From NCBI GenBank assembly GCA_018829445.1, contig JAHJTV010000014.1, positions 1 through 64,000 of the forward strand: a stretch of DNA of 64,000 bases. The letters run 5' to 3'. This stretch comes from a bacterium. Lineage in GTDB: Bacteria > SAR324 > XYD2-FULL-50-16. The translations under genes and the position numbers were made by a program. A model generated the notes under the pieces. That model saw only the letters and a program-made list of their open reading frames with translations. It had not been told where the DNA came from and searched no databases. Shown one piece after another: positions 8,103 through 16,981 of this stretch. Positions within the stretch are counted from its first letter, which is position 1, and the number at the start of each line of letters is the position of its first letter.

Positions 8103-10164
8103 CGAGGTATCTGGTCAAGATTTCCGTTAACTTACTAAATTGCAAGGGTTTGGTGAGATAATCCTTTGCGCCTGCCTCAAAAGCAGCTTGTTTTTGACTA
8201 CTCAAAACATCGGCAGACAGAACAACAATGGGAATGGTGCTCCCTTTGGGATCTTCAAGTATCCTTTTTGTGATTTCCAGGCCACTGATATCCGGGAGCC
8301 GGACATCCATCAGAATAAGATCAGGTTTTAAAGACAAAGCTTTCTCTATCCCCTCTTTTCCGGTGGTTGCCAGCTCCATTTTCACGCCGAATTTATCAAA
8401 CAGAACAGACAAATAATCCCGGGTCATTTTATTGTCTTCAATAATTAGGACAGTGTTATTGGAAGAAAACTCTTGTGTGTTCCAGGCAGCTACAGGTTCA
8501 CCTGGATCTGTTTGTTTTGATTCAATCAGCGGTAGATACACAACAAAACAGGTCCCATCACTCTCGGAGCTTTGCAAACTGATTCGTCCGCCCATCAGCC
8601 TGACATTCTCCCGGACAATGGCCAGTCCTAATCCTGTTCCCTCATGTAATCCTGTCACCGAATTACCAAGCTGTTCAAAGGGGTAAAAGATAATTTCCCG
8701 GTGTTTTGCGGGTATCCCGATCCCTTCATCTTCCACATCAATTAAAAGCTCACCTCCTTGTTTTTTAAGTTTAAACCAAACAGACTTTCCCTCCGGGGTA
8801 AACTTGATAGCATTTCTGACAAGATTTAACATCACCTGGTTTAATCTGTTATGATCCGACTGTATGAAATCCGATAAATCGGAATCATAACTGTAATTAA
8901 AGATCAAACCTTTTTTTAAGGATTCTATTTTATTGATTTCATATATATCTTTTACCAGTTGTCTGAGATTAACTTCTTCCAGTGCTATCTCCGATTTTCC
9001 TGCTTCAATTTTTGATATATCCAGGATATTGCTAATCAATTCCGAGAGTTGTTCTCCACTGGATTTGATGTTTTGAAGAAAATGAGAAAAATTGGCAGGC
9101 AGCTTCTGATCTTTGCTATCATTCACCAGGATCTGGGCAAACCCGAGGATTGCATTGAGGGGAGTTCGAATTTCGTGGCTCATATTAGCCAAAAATCTAC
9201 TTTTAGCCAGATTTGCCAGCTCGGCTTCCTGCATCGATTTTCTCAGTTTTGCTGATTTTCTCCCAACCTCTCTTCGAAGTGTCCAGGACCAAAGCAATAA
9301 AATCAGAACCACAACTAACAGTGTTACCAAAATATACTTGGCATACCGGATTCTTTTTTCCAGCTGTTTGTCATTGAGTCGCTCACTGAGCCATCTGTTA
9401 TGGATCTTTTCCAATTCTCCGTTGCTCTTCAGTTGGTCTATTCCATCGTTGAGCACTGTCAGTAGATCAACATCCCCTTTCCTCACTGACAAACGGTACA
9501 GTATCGGCATAATGGGCTGACCGACGGCTTTCAACATGCGCGTGTCACTTTCCCTATTTTCCTCACTGATTTTATTTATAGTATTCATACCGATAGCATA
9601 AGGTGCTATTACAAAATCGTGTCTGCCGCTATGGAGAATCTTTATCGCCTCGGGAAGAGAGATGGCATAATTAATTTTTTCCAAAAGCCCCAATGGTTTT
9701 ATAAATTCCTCAATGGCTGCATCACTCTGCAAAGCTATCAATTCCTTATTCTGAAGATCAGCTACACCTTGAATCTCGGAATCCGGACGAACAAAGATCG
9801 TATAATAATCCGTACTGTAAGGAATCGAAAAATCAAAGATATGACTGCGGGGATCAGTAGCGAGAATACTCAGCAGCATATCCACCTTGCCAATCTCCAG
9901 ATTTTTGAGAGCCACTTGCCATGGGGTAAATTTGAACTCAACATCAAAATCCATCTTTTCAGCTATCCTCAGAATGATTTCGACATCCTGCCCCATGGGG
10001 TTGCCATCTATATCCAGGTAGGTATAGGGAGGATAATCAAAATCTCCGCCAACAATGATTTTTTTCCTTACAAGACCCTGATCATTAGCCATAATATCCG
10101 GGAAAAAAAATGAAGTGGAAAATAAAAGAAAAATAGTTACAACATTTAAAAAAATATATCTCAT
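8092..10164 (-). CDS. Hybrid sensor histidine kinase with periplasmic solute-binding sensor
   Basis: A 690-residue membrane sensor. Residues 1-26 form a signal peptide, and about 33-260 form a bacterial solute-binding family 3 domain (DFDYPPYTYLDIDG), suggesting an amino acid or similar small ligand. A single membrane helix lies near 275-295. A HisKA domain follows with H-box FLANMSHEIRTPLNAILGF, then a HATPase domain (N-box LVRNAIKF, DEGIGIP, GTGLGLAI) and a C-terminal receiver with phospho-acceptor in LILMDVRLPD. It is divergent from the LuxR-type regulator at 10473, a likely but unproven partner. The 3' end overlaps thiI. Confidence 0.92.
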   Translation of the reverse strand: MRYIFLNVVTIFLLFSTSFFFPDIMANDQGLVRKKIIVGGDFDYPPYTYLDIDGNPMGQDVEIILRIAEKMDFDVEFKFTPWQVALKNLEIGKVDMLLSILATDPRSHIFDFSIPYSTDYYTIFVRPDSEIQGVADLQNKELIALQSDAAIEEFIKPLGLLEKINYAISLPEAIKILHSGRHDFVIAPYAIGMNTINKISEENRESDTRMLKAVGQPIMPILYRLSVRKGDVDLLTVLNDGIDQLKSNGELEKIHNRWLSERLNDKQLEKRIRYAKYILVTLLVVVLILLLWSWTLRREVGRKSAKLRKSMQEAELANLAKSRFLANMSHEIRTPLNAILGFAQILVNDSKDQKLPANFSHFLQNIKSSGEQLSELISNILDISKIEAGKSEIALEEVNLRQLVKDIYEINKIESLKKGLIFNYSYDSDLSDFIQSDHNRLNQVMLNLVRNAIKFTPEGKSVWFKLKKQGGELLIDVEDEGIGIPAKHREIIFYPFEQLGNSVTGLHEGTGLGLAIVRENVRLMGGRISLQSSESDGTCFVVYLPLIESKQTDPGEPVAAWNTQEFSSNNTVLIIEDNKMTRDYLSVLFDKFGVKMELATTGKEGIEKALSLKPDLILMDVRLPDISGLEITKRILEDPKGSTIPIVVLSADVLSSQKQAAFEAGAKDYLTKPLQFSKLTEILTRYLAKN

Positions 10165-10472
10165 AACCCCTGTAATTGATTAAGAATATTACCCAACAAC
10201 ATAATCGAAAATCTACAATCATCCTCGTACTTCATCTAACCCCTGCCGGTAAATAACCTCAAGTTGTGGTTTCCACTCTGTTCAAAAGCGATAAAGCTTT
10301 CACTTATGATACGGGCAATATTAAAAACCGAAAACTCATTGTTTGATCATTCATTGACGTTGTACGATAGAACACAGGAATTCTCCGCAAACGGAGCTCC
10401 AAACCTGGTGAAAAAGCTGTTTTCGTACATATTTCTCACAATAGTAACACAAACAACAGAAATCATATCCGA
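10165..10472. other. Divergent regulatory gap
   Basis: About 300 bases between the divergent sensor kinase and response regulator genes. It must hold both promoters. I see no clear -35/-10 pair, no repeat and no credible gene; short open frames here lack ribosome sites and similarity to anything recognised. Confidence 0.5.
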
Positions 10473-11126
10473 ATGAATGAAAGGAATTATTACAGAATCA
10501 TCCTGGTAGATGATCACGAGGTTTTCCGGCTGGGTCTAAAGACATTAATCAAAAGAGATCCGGAGCTGAAAATTGTCGGGGAAGCAAAAAATGGAAAAGA
10601 CTTATTTGCTTTATTGAATCTTGTTTCCTGTGATTTGGTAATACTGGATCTGCTAATGCCAGAGATGGACGGTTTTGCCATTTTAGAGGAGTTGTCTCGC
10701 AACCACTCTCAGGTTAAACGTTTGGTCTTATCGATGAATACCAGTGATTCATCAGTCCAAAAAGCCTTAAGAAAAGGAATCGATGGTTTTATCAACAAAG
10801 AGGAGGTCGCAAAAAAAATACTAACTGCAATACAAGAGGTCAGAAACAATAAAAAGTTTTTTTCCAATGACATTCAGGAATATATCCTTTCAAATTTCGA
10901 TTCCCTCATGCAAAACAAGACCCTTCTCACAAAGATAACAGCAAGAGAAGAGGAAGTCGCAGGCCTGATTGCATCCGGGATGAGCAACAAGGAGGTTGCC
11001 AGTACATTAAATATCAGTAATCATACCGTTCAATTTCATCGCTCCAACCTCATGAGAAAACTCAACCTGAAAAATACCGCCGATTTGGTCAAATTTGCTA
11101 TTAGACATGACTTGTTTCCCAAATAA
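10473..11126 (+). CDS. NarL/FixJ-family response regulator
   Basis: A 217-residue two-domain transcription factor. The receiver (residues 8-125) has the acidic pair DDHE, phospho-acceptor Asp in LVILDLLMPEMDG and the conserved Lys in INKEE. The C-terminal LuxR helix-turn-helix (about 150-212) contains TAREEEVAGLIASGMSNKEVA and HTVQFHRSNLMRKL. It presumably acts as a DNA-binding activator when phosphorylated. Its divergent neighbour is a hybrid kinase and sat lies 256 bases downstream, but no direct link to sulfate metabolism can be shown. Confidence 0.93.
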   Translation: MNERNYYRIILVDDHEVFRLGLKTLIKRDPELKIVGEAKNGKDLFALLNLVSCDLVILDLLMPEMDGFAILEELSRNHSQVKRLVLSMNTSDSSVQKALRKGIDGFINKEEVAKKILTAIQEVRNNKKFFSNDIQEYILSNFDSLMQNKTLLTKITAREEEVAGLIASGMSNKEVASTLNISNHTVQFHRSNLMRKLNLKNTADLVKFAIRHDLFPK

Positions 11127-11219
11127 ACACCCCTGCCAATAGCTATACCCTCTGTCTAAAATCCTATAAACGCCCGTAAATCTGTGTCTGGTCCGTGTAA
11201 GATCCTTTGTTGTTTTTTT

Positions 11220-11248
11220 TTGACAACAGGCTGAAAACTCTATACAAT
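11220..11248 (+). promoter_or_regulatory. Near-consensus sigma-70 promoter for sat
   Basis: A perfect -35 TTGACA (11220-11225), a spacer of exactly 17 bases and a -10 TACAAT (11243-11248). Transcription would begin near 11255, giving a leader of roughly 125 bases before the sat start codon. A T8 tract lies immediately upstream of the -35. This is one of the strongest promoter matches in the window, consistent with high-level constitutive expression of a central respiratory enzyme. Confidence 0.8.
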
Positions 11249-11381
11249 TTCGGTGTCCAAAAGTGAGTAATATCCACGGATACAGGCTGAAATCCAGATT
11301 TTTTGCCTACGCTTTTATTCTGATGGTTTTTTGTAAATGGTCATGACTCAACAGCAACAAACTGAATTAGAAGGAGAAAAA

Positions 11382-12638
11382 ATGGGTGAAAAAGGACATG
11401 GCGGCAAGGAGATTGTTGAAAGAATAATGAATCCCGCTGAAGTCGCCGGAAAAATAAAAGGTTTGACCCCGGTTCCTATCCGAAGTCAGATCGCTAATGA
11501 AGTAATTGATATCTCTTTTGGTTACTTTACACCCCTCCAGGGATTCATGGGAAAAGCTGATGTTGATTCTGTCTGTAAAAACATGAAGCTGACCGATGGA
11601 ACTGTCTGGAGCATTCCTATTATCTTTGATGTGACTGAACAGGAAATAGCTGAATACGGGATTAAAGAGGGTGAAAATATCCTGCTGACATTTCAAGGTA
11701 ATCCCATGGCTGTTTTTGAAGTCAAGGAGATTTTCCAGTACGATAAAAAGGAGATGGCCAGGGCTGTTTATGGAACCGATGAAGCAGCACACCCGGGCTG
11801 TTCAAGAACCTATAACTATAAAGATAAGTTTATCGGGGGAAATATCACTCTTGTAAACAGACCAAAAATCAATACACCTTATGAACCTTATTTTATCCCT
11901 CCCCTGGAGATGAGAAAAAGGTTCAGGGAAAAAGGCTGGCAGCGAATCGTTGCGCACCAGACCAGAAATGTTCCACATACCGGGCATGAATGGCTTATGA
12001 AGGGAGCGTGGTTTCAGACTTACGCCGAGCTTCCCATCGAAAAACCTCTGGTGGGGGTGCTGGTAAATGCCATCATTGGCGAAAAGCGAAAAGGGGACTA
12101 TATCGACGAAGCCATTATTCTAACCCAGGATGAACTAAGAAAATCAGGCTATTTTGGAGACCATAATCACCTGACCTCATTAACGTTCTGGGACATGCGC
12201 TATGCCGGTCCCAGGGAAGCCATATTCCATGCCGCTCTAAGAACCAATCTTGGTCTAACGCACCATATGTTCGGTCGGGACCACGCCGGAGTCGGCTCAT
12301 ATTATGGTGCCTATGATGCTCATAATCTGCTCGCCACGGTTCAGGACGAATTGAATATAACTCCGGTTTACTCAATGAACTGGCTGTACTGCCCGCATTG
12401 CGGAGAAATCACATCGGAAGGGCTGTGTAATCACGGGAAAGAGCAGCAGAAGTTTAGTGGTACCCTCATCAGAAGCATTGTGCAGGATGGGGTTAAGCCT
12501 CCACGATTGATTTTCAGACCGGAAGTCTTTGATCTGGTGCTGGAATGTGCCGAAAAATATGGATTCGGGTCTCCATTCGTGACTGAGGAATATCTAGAAA
12601 AACGAACCCCTGTATTTGTAATTCCACCATTGGCATAG
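11382..12638 (+). CDS. sat: Sulfate adenylyltransferase (ATP sulfurylase)
   Basis: It activates sulfate with ATP to adenosine 5'-phosphosulfate, the first step of dissimilatory sulfate reduction (reversible in sulfur oxidisers). The 418-residue homomeric type shows the active-site motifs QTRNVPHTGHEW (QxRN and HxGH nucleotide-binding loop) and a GRDHAGVGSYY loop. A CPHCGE...CNHG cysteine/histidine set near residues 342-360 resembles a zinc site. The start at 11382 is chosen because AGAAGGAG sits at ideal distance; an ATG 45 bases upstream has none. No APS kinase domain is fused. aprAB are not in the window; a small gene follows after 12 bases. Confidence 0.96.
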   Translation: MGEKGHGGKEIVERIMNPAEVAGKIKGLTPVPIRSQIANEVIDISFGYFTPLQGFMGKADVDSVCKNMKLTDGTVWSIPIIFDVTEQEIAEYGIKEGENILLTFQGNPMAVFEVKEIFQYDKKEMARAVYGTDEAAHPGCSRTYNYKDKFIGGNITLVNRPKINTPYEPYFIPPLEMRKRFREKGWQRIVAHQTRNVPHTGHEWLMKGAWFQTYAELPIEKPLVGVLVNAIIGEKRKGDYIDEAIILTQDELRKSGYFGDHNHLTSLTFWDMRYAGPREAIFHAALRTNLGLTHHMFGRDHAGVGSYYGAYDAHNLLATVQDELNITPVYSMNWLYCPHCGEITSEGLCNHGKEQQKFSGTLIRSIVQDGVKPPRLIFRPEVFDLVLECAEKYGFGSPFVTEEYLEKRTPVFVIPPLA

Positions 12639-12650
12639 GAGGTACTTAAA

Positions 12651-12950
12651 ATGGCAGAAGGTAAATATCCGATCAACATCTGGGTGAATGAAGAGCGATA
12701 TGAAAAGCTACAAAATGCTGGACTGGCTGACATGTGTAAGGAAAAACTAGCCGGAATGAAGGTCATCATGGTCTATGCCGATGATGCTCAAAAAGATAAA
12801 ATCCTGAAGGTTTTCCCAACAGCAAAATTCGATACGGCCACCACCAAAAGCATTGAACTCCTTCCCCGTGAAGTGAAAGATAAAATTTTTGATGTGGTCG
12901 TCGAACGAAAGAACATTGATATACTGGAGGAATTTCTCCGCGATTATTGA
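12651..12950 (+). CDS. Small uncharacterised protein cotranscribed with sat
   Basis: A 99-residue cytoplasmic protein I do not recognise. It has a strong ribosome site (AGGAGG, 8 bases before ATG) and lies 12 bases after sat, so it is surely in the same operon. The sequence is Lys/Asp/Glu-rich with one Cys (DMCKEKL), predicted alternating alpha/beta (VIMVYADDA, FDVVVERKN), with no transmembrane segment or known motif. The position usually held by aprB in sulfate reducers is taken by this gene, which suggests a role linked to Sat or sulfate activation. That is inference only. Confidence 0.8.
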   Translation: MAEGKYPINIWVNEERYEKLQNAGLADMCKEKLAGMKVIMVYADDAQKDKILKVFPTAKFDTATTKSIELLPREVKDKIFDVVVERKNIDILEEFLRDY

Positions 12951-13073
12951 TTGTTGTTCTTAAGCCGTTGATTTGAAGCCATCAAGGTATTGCAGAGAAA
13001 CTCATGATGTTTTTCCAAGTCTAACAAAAGAGTTACAGGGATTTTGATTCAGGTTTTTAACATACCTGAGACG

Positions 13074-13189
13074 AATAGCCAGACAAAAGAAAAATACATT
13101 TTACATTTGGTCAGGGGTTGAGGTGACAACCTTAAAAATTTTGAGAAAGGTTTATCACCTCAACCCGACTTTGAATAATAGCCAGACAA
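13074..13189. repeat. Long hairpin flanked by 13-bp direct repeats
   Basis: AATAGCCAGACAA occurs at 13074-13086 and again, identical, at 13177-13189. Between them a 12-bp perfect inverted repeat (GGGTTGAGGTGA at 13115-13126 with TCACCTCAACCC at 13155-13166) encloses a second AACCTT/AAGGTT pairing. No T tract follows, so it is not an obvious terminator. The rest of the 542-base gap between the sat operon and pldA holds nothing else recognisable. It may be a small non-autonomous repeat or an mRNA processing structure. Confidence 0.6.
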
Positions 13190-13492
13190 TGCTTCCAAAC
13201 AGATAGGATCTCCGGTGTTGTCATGGGCAGCATTAACTGAAAAACTGATTGGATTAACAGCATAATTTTTCTTGTTTTATACAGAAATCGAGCAGCGAAA
13301 CACTAAAAAATGTGTCCCTCACAATGTGAGGATCATTGATTTAACCGAGCATCCTGCCTTCCATCCCTACCGAAAGAAATCCCTTGTTCCCGGCTGTTGT
13401 TTTGACTATTGTAAGATGAGTCACCCCCATTGAGTCATTTTTGAATCATCCAAAAGTGACAGAGATAACTAAATATTACAAACATATCAGAT

Positions 13493-14353
13493 ATGTGGCC
13501 TGTGAGCAGGAATCAAATCAAACAATTCTTGATAATACCGTTTATTCTCATCGTCAATAACTCAATATTTGCGATGGTTCCAAAGGCTGCAGAAGATAGT
13601 AACAGCACTTTCCTCAGCAGCCTTGAAGTTTATAAACCTATCTATTTTCTTAACACGTGGTTTTTTGATCATGAAGGCAAAGATGAGGGATATCACGACC
13701 GGGAAATTCACCTTCAGTTCAGTTTTAAAAAACAGGTCTATCAAGCGGTTTATTTTGGGTATTCTCACAAAGCGTTCTGGCAAACCTATGATAGAGAGAA
13801 CTCCCGCCCCTTCAGAGAACAGAATTACAATCCGGAGGTTTTTCTGCAATTTTCAGAAATGGAACCATTGGATCTTGTCAGAGTCGGAATATGGGAGCAC
13901 GAGTCTAATGGTGATAAACAAAGGTATGATGAGGAGGGAAACGAAGTAAACTATTCCCGAACCTGGGATAGGTTTTACCTTTTTGGGGAAAAAAAATTAA
14001 CCAAACATTTGAGTTTGGGATTAAAGCTCTGGATTGTAACCAGTCTGAAAACTGAAGAGTACAGGACTTTCTACGACGATAACCCCGATATGCAGCAATA
14101 TATGGGAAGCGGTGAAATCTATGTTACCATCCCTCTCGCCCATGCTGATTTTACCGTCATGCTAAGACGTGGTTGGAGAGAGGGGACAGATACGATTCGA
14201 GTTGATGGCCGTGTGCCTGTTCTCAAGCTGTTGGGAACAGAAGATAGCGGCGTAGATATCTTTTTTCAGTATTTCTATGGCTACGGAGACAGCCTCATCG
14301 ATTACAACCGTTGCATAAGACGGTTTTCACTGGGAATCTCTTTTACTGGATAG
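13493..14353 (+). CDS. pldA: Outer-membrane phospholipase A1 (PldA/OmpLA)
   Basis: A 286-residue beta-barrel enzyme that hydrolyses outer-membrane phospholipids. Residues 1-27 form a signal peptide ending SIFA. Family landmarks are PIYFLNTWF, FWQTYD, RPFREQNYNPEVFL, the catalytic HESNG (His and Ser of the active site) and the C-terminal YGYGDSLIDYN strand. The third catalytic residue, Asn156 of the E. coli enzyme in WNR, appears as Asp here (SRTWDRFY). The start has no strong ribosome site but gives a proper signal peptide. It implies a Gram-negative envelope. The mutarotase-like gene follows 17 bases later. Confidence 0.9.
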   Translation: MWPVSRNQIKQFLIIPFILIVNNSIFAMVPKAAEDSNSTFLSSLEVYKPIYFLNTWFFDHEGKDEGYHDREIHLQFSFKKQVYQAVYFGYSHKAFWQTYDRENSRPFREQNYNPEVFLQFSEMEPLDLVRVGIWEHESNGDKQRYDEEGNEVNYSRTWDRFYLFGEKKLTKHLSLGLKLWIVTSLKTEEYRTFYDDNPDMQQYMGSGEIYVTIPLAHADFTVMLRRGWREGTDTIRVDGRVPVLKLLGTEDSGVDIFFQYFYGYGDSLIDYNRCIRRFSLGISFTG

Positions 14354-14370
14354 ATTACTTTGGAGTTATT

Positions 14371-15408
14371 ATGCGAATTGAACAATTTGATTTTGGGACG
14401 ACAAAAGATGGTGTTTTGGTGAAAGGGTACCGACTTAAAAACGCCGACCATTTATCCATATCTGTTATTAACTGGGGAGCAACCCTGATCTCGGTGAAGA
14501 CCCCGGACAGGAATGGAATTGTAGAGGAAATCACCTTGGGATTTGATACCTTCAAAGATTATGAAGATCACAGTCCTTACTTCGGTTCAACAGTTGGCAG
14601 GGTAGCGAACCGAATCAAAGGAGGCTGTTTTGATCTTGATGGTGTCCAGTATCAGATGGAAAAAAACGAGAACGGGATCAATCATCTTCATGGTGGGAAA
14701 AAGGGAATCAGTAAGGTGGTATGGGAAATTGAAACAGAAAATGCGACGGATTCGGCGTCCATTAGGTGTAAATATTTCAGCAAAGATGGAGAGGAGGGAT
14801 ATCCGGGTGATCTGAGTATTGAGATGACTTTTACCCTCACCGAGTCCAATGATCTGATTTTTGATTATCAGGCAACCACAACCAAAACATGCCCGTTGAA
14901 TCTAACTAATCATGCCTATTGGAATCTCAGTGGAGGGAAAAAAAGATCTGTCTTAAATCATGAACTTCAGTTGAATTGTGATGCTTTTTTACCCGTTGAT
15001 GATCATTTGATTCCAACCGGCGAGATAAAACCGGTGGCAGGAACACCATGGGATTTTAGAAAGGCCAGAAGCATCGGCAAAGAGATCGAACAGGCCGGGG
15101 GTTATGATCATTGTTATGTTTTTCGCCGGGACAGGGGAGATTGTGAACAAATAGCCACGGTGTTGGAGCCGATTAGTGGGAGAGAGATGATAGTATACAC
15201 CACAGAGCCGGGTGTTCAGTTTTATAGTGGGAATTTTCTTCACAGAAAAGAGAAACAGGGATTCAAGATTCATGACGGGCTCTGTTTGGAAACACAATTC
15301 TTTCCCAATGCCGTTAACCAGGAAAGCTTTCCTTCAATTCTTCTAAAACCAGGAGAATTCTACAGTCAAAAGACAATCCACCGGTTTAGCACCAAGTTAG
15401 CGGATTAA
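14371..15408 (+). CDS. galM: Aldose 1-epimerase (galactose mutarotase)
   Basis: It interconverts alpha and beta anomers of aldoses in the cytoplasm. The 345-residue beta-sandwich contains YFGSTVGRVANRI, NHLHGGKKG (substrate-binding His), NLTNHAYWNL (catalytic general-acid His) and the C-terminal general-base Glu in LETQFFPNAVN. The start is the ATG of MRIEQFDFG, 20 codons into the open frame, because TTGGAG precedes it; earlier codons overlap pldA. It is 17 bases from pldA and could share its mRNA, though no functional link is evident. No other Leloir-pathway gene is nearby. Confidence 0.92.
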   Translation: MRIEQFDFGTTKDGVLVKGYRLKNADHLSISVINWGATLISVKTPDRNGIVEEITLGFDTFKDYEDHSPYFGSTVGRVANRIKGGCFDLDGVQYQMEKNENGINHLHGGKKGISKVVWEIETENATDSASIRCKYFSKDGEEGYPGDLSIEMTFTLTESNDLIFDYQATTTKTCPLNLTNHAYWNLSGGKKRSVLNHELQLNCDAFLPVDDHLIPTGEIKPVAGTPWDFRKARSIGKEIEQAGGYDHCYVFRRDRGDCEQIATVLEPISGREMIVYTTEPGVQFYSGNFLHRKEKQGFKIHDGLCLETQFFPNAVNQESFPSILLKPGEFYSQKTIHRFSTKLAD

Positions 15409-15505
15409 TCTGAACTCCAATATTCAATTATCCGGCTTATTTACTGAACAGTTTTAAATTGTTATCTAATCTATTGAAATTAAAAATCATAAAAATCTGA
15501 CATAT

Positions 15506-15578
15506 TGTCATTCCATGCCTGACACGGAATCCATAATTATTTCAAAGCGCTGGATACCGGATCAAGTCCGGTATGACA
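15506..15578. repeat. Small palindromic dispersed repeat
   Basis: A 73-bp unit with near-perfect terminal inverted repeats (TGTCATTCC at the left, GGTATGACA at the right) and an internal perfect hairpin ATACCGGA/TCCGGTAT (15554-15574, loop TCAAG). A half copy, GTCATACCGGTCTTGA, is found at 37521-37536. Similar TGTCATTCC...GGTATGACA units are widespread dispersed repeats in proteobacterial intergenic DNA. It lies between galM and the permease gene, in non-coding sequence. Confidence 0.65.
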
Positions 15579-15613
15579 GAAAACCCTAAACTCTCAAGTC
15601 ATTTTGATAAACA

Positions 15614-16345
15614 ATGGTTGATGTTCAAACATTGCAAATTCTGGCAATCATTTTTCTAGCTACCTTTATTGGTTCCACCTTCGGTTTTGGTCTGGGGTTG
15701 GTAGCCATGCCCCTGTTGGCGTTTATTGTAGATCTTAAAACGGCCACTCCCCTGGTAGCAATCGTGGCGGCCACAACCGCCTTTTTTATTTTCATAAACA
15801 ACTGGCGTCAGGTCAATTTCAAGAGTATTTGGAAAATGATTCTGGCGAGTATAGTGGGAATTCCTATCGGTTTGTATATCTTGAAGGGAGCCGGTGACAG
15901 TTTCATGAAAACCATGTTGGCCCTGATGATTATCCTGTTTGCCGCTTATTCGCTTTATGGTCGTGGCAGGTTGAGGCTGGCAACAGAAAGGTCGTCAGTT
16001 ATGTTCGGTCTTCTATCCGGGATTATCGGTAGTGCATATAATATGGGAGGCCCACCGGTTATTATCTACGGGGCCCTGAGAAACTGGCCCCCGATAACCT
16101 TCAGGGCAACCATGCAAAGCTTTTTTCTGCCTGTTGGCATCTTCATAGTCATTAGTCACACCCTGGGAGGACTGGTGACATCAACGGTTTTGAGATACTA
16201 CGGCTATAGCTTTCCAATTCTAATCTTTACTACCTTCATGGGTGGGATTCTTAATCGTTCCATCCCAACTGAACGATTTAAACGCTATATCTTTGTCTTT
16301 CTTCTGCTCATCGGCATTTTTCTTTTGTTGAAAACGATGTTTTAA
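15614..16345 (+). CDS. TauE/SafE-family membrane permease
   Basis: A 243-residue inner-membrane protein of about eight hydrophobic segments, typical of the TSUP (DUF81) family, which exports or imports sulfite, sulfoacetate, taurine-derived sulfonates and other anions. The family signature FIGSTFGFGLGLVAMPLLAF covers the first helix, and the second half repeats the fold (SGIIGSAYNMGGPPVIIY). A gene nearby (sat) handles sulfate, but they are 3 kb apart and not cotranscribed, so the substrate is unknown. It appears monocistronic. Confidence 0.88.
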   Translation: MVDVQTLQILAIIFLATFIGSTFGFGLGLVAMPLLAFIVDLKTATPLVAIVAATTAFFIFINNWRQVNFKSIWKMILASIVGIPIGLYILKGAGDSFMKTMLALMIILFAAYSLYGRGRLRLATERSSVMFGLLSGIIGSAYNMGGPPVIIYGALRNWPPITFRATMQSFFLPVGIFIVISHTLGGLVTSTVLRYYGYSFPILIFTTFMGGILNRSIPTERFKRYIFVFLLLIGIFLLLKTMF

Positions 16346-16590
16346 GGTCATGGAGTAAAGATTCCCCGGTATTTGTTCTGCTTTTACCTTCGGTGGAGTG
16401 ATTCATTTTCCTGCCATTAACCAAGAAAATACTCCTTTCCAAAAGTATATTGCCATTCGATGATTTACAATACTGGTTGGATTGATTATTTCCAATATTA
16501 AATTAGAAAATCGCTCCTGGAAAAAATTGATAGTAGGTACAATTTACTTCAGTCTTTTGTTTTCCAGTAATCAGAAAGAGTACATACTAT

Positions 16591-16638
16591 TTTTTGTTTT
16601 TCTTTAATATTTATTAAAATATTAAAGAAAAACAAAAA
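16591..16638. repeat. Perfect 22-bp AT-rich inverted repeat
   Basis: The arm 16591-16612 (beginning TTTTTGTTTTTC) is exactly complementary to 16617-16638, separated by the 4-base loop ATTA. The arm is almost pure A/T with only three G/C pairs. No gene is found within 16346-16981, a 636-base gap that otherwise shows nothing recognisable. A cruciform, a bidirectional transcription end or a repeat-element remnant are all possible. Confidence 0.7.
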
Positions 16639-16981
16639 GATAAGTCATAATATCTTATTCGACGACTGCCCGATAGATATCTACAAAGGTAAGATTTTTT
16701 TCCCCGCGTTCCTTTGACAATAATTGGTTTAGTTGTTATATTCGCATAATGCGATAAAAGGAACATTAAAGTACTTTTTATCATTCATTTTTAAGAAATT
16801 ACCTAGAATCAATTGGCATTTGGGTTTCCATCGAAAGTGTATTTAAACCAGAAATACTGGGACCATGACCTGTTTGACTGCAAGGTTGGGCTTGGATTCA
16901 AATGACTATTATAAAAAGAATCTGGTGTTTTTAAAATGAGATCCAGAAATCGCTGACATACTGTGAAATTTCATCTGAAAA

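Noticed and set aside
10264..10476. 70-codon open frame in the divergent regulatory gap
   Set aside because: No ribosome site and it runs into the response regulator start; more likely promoter DNA.
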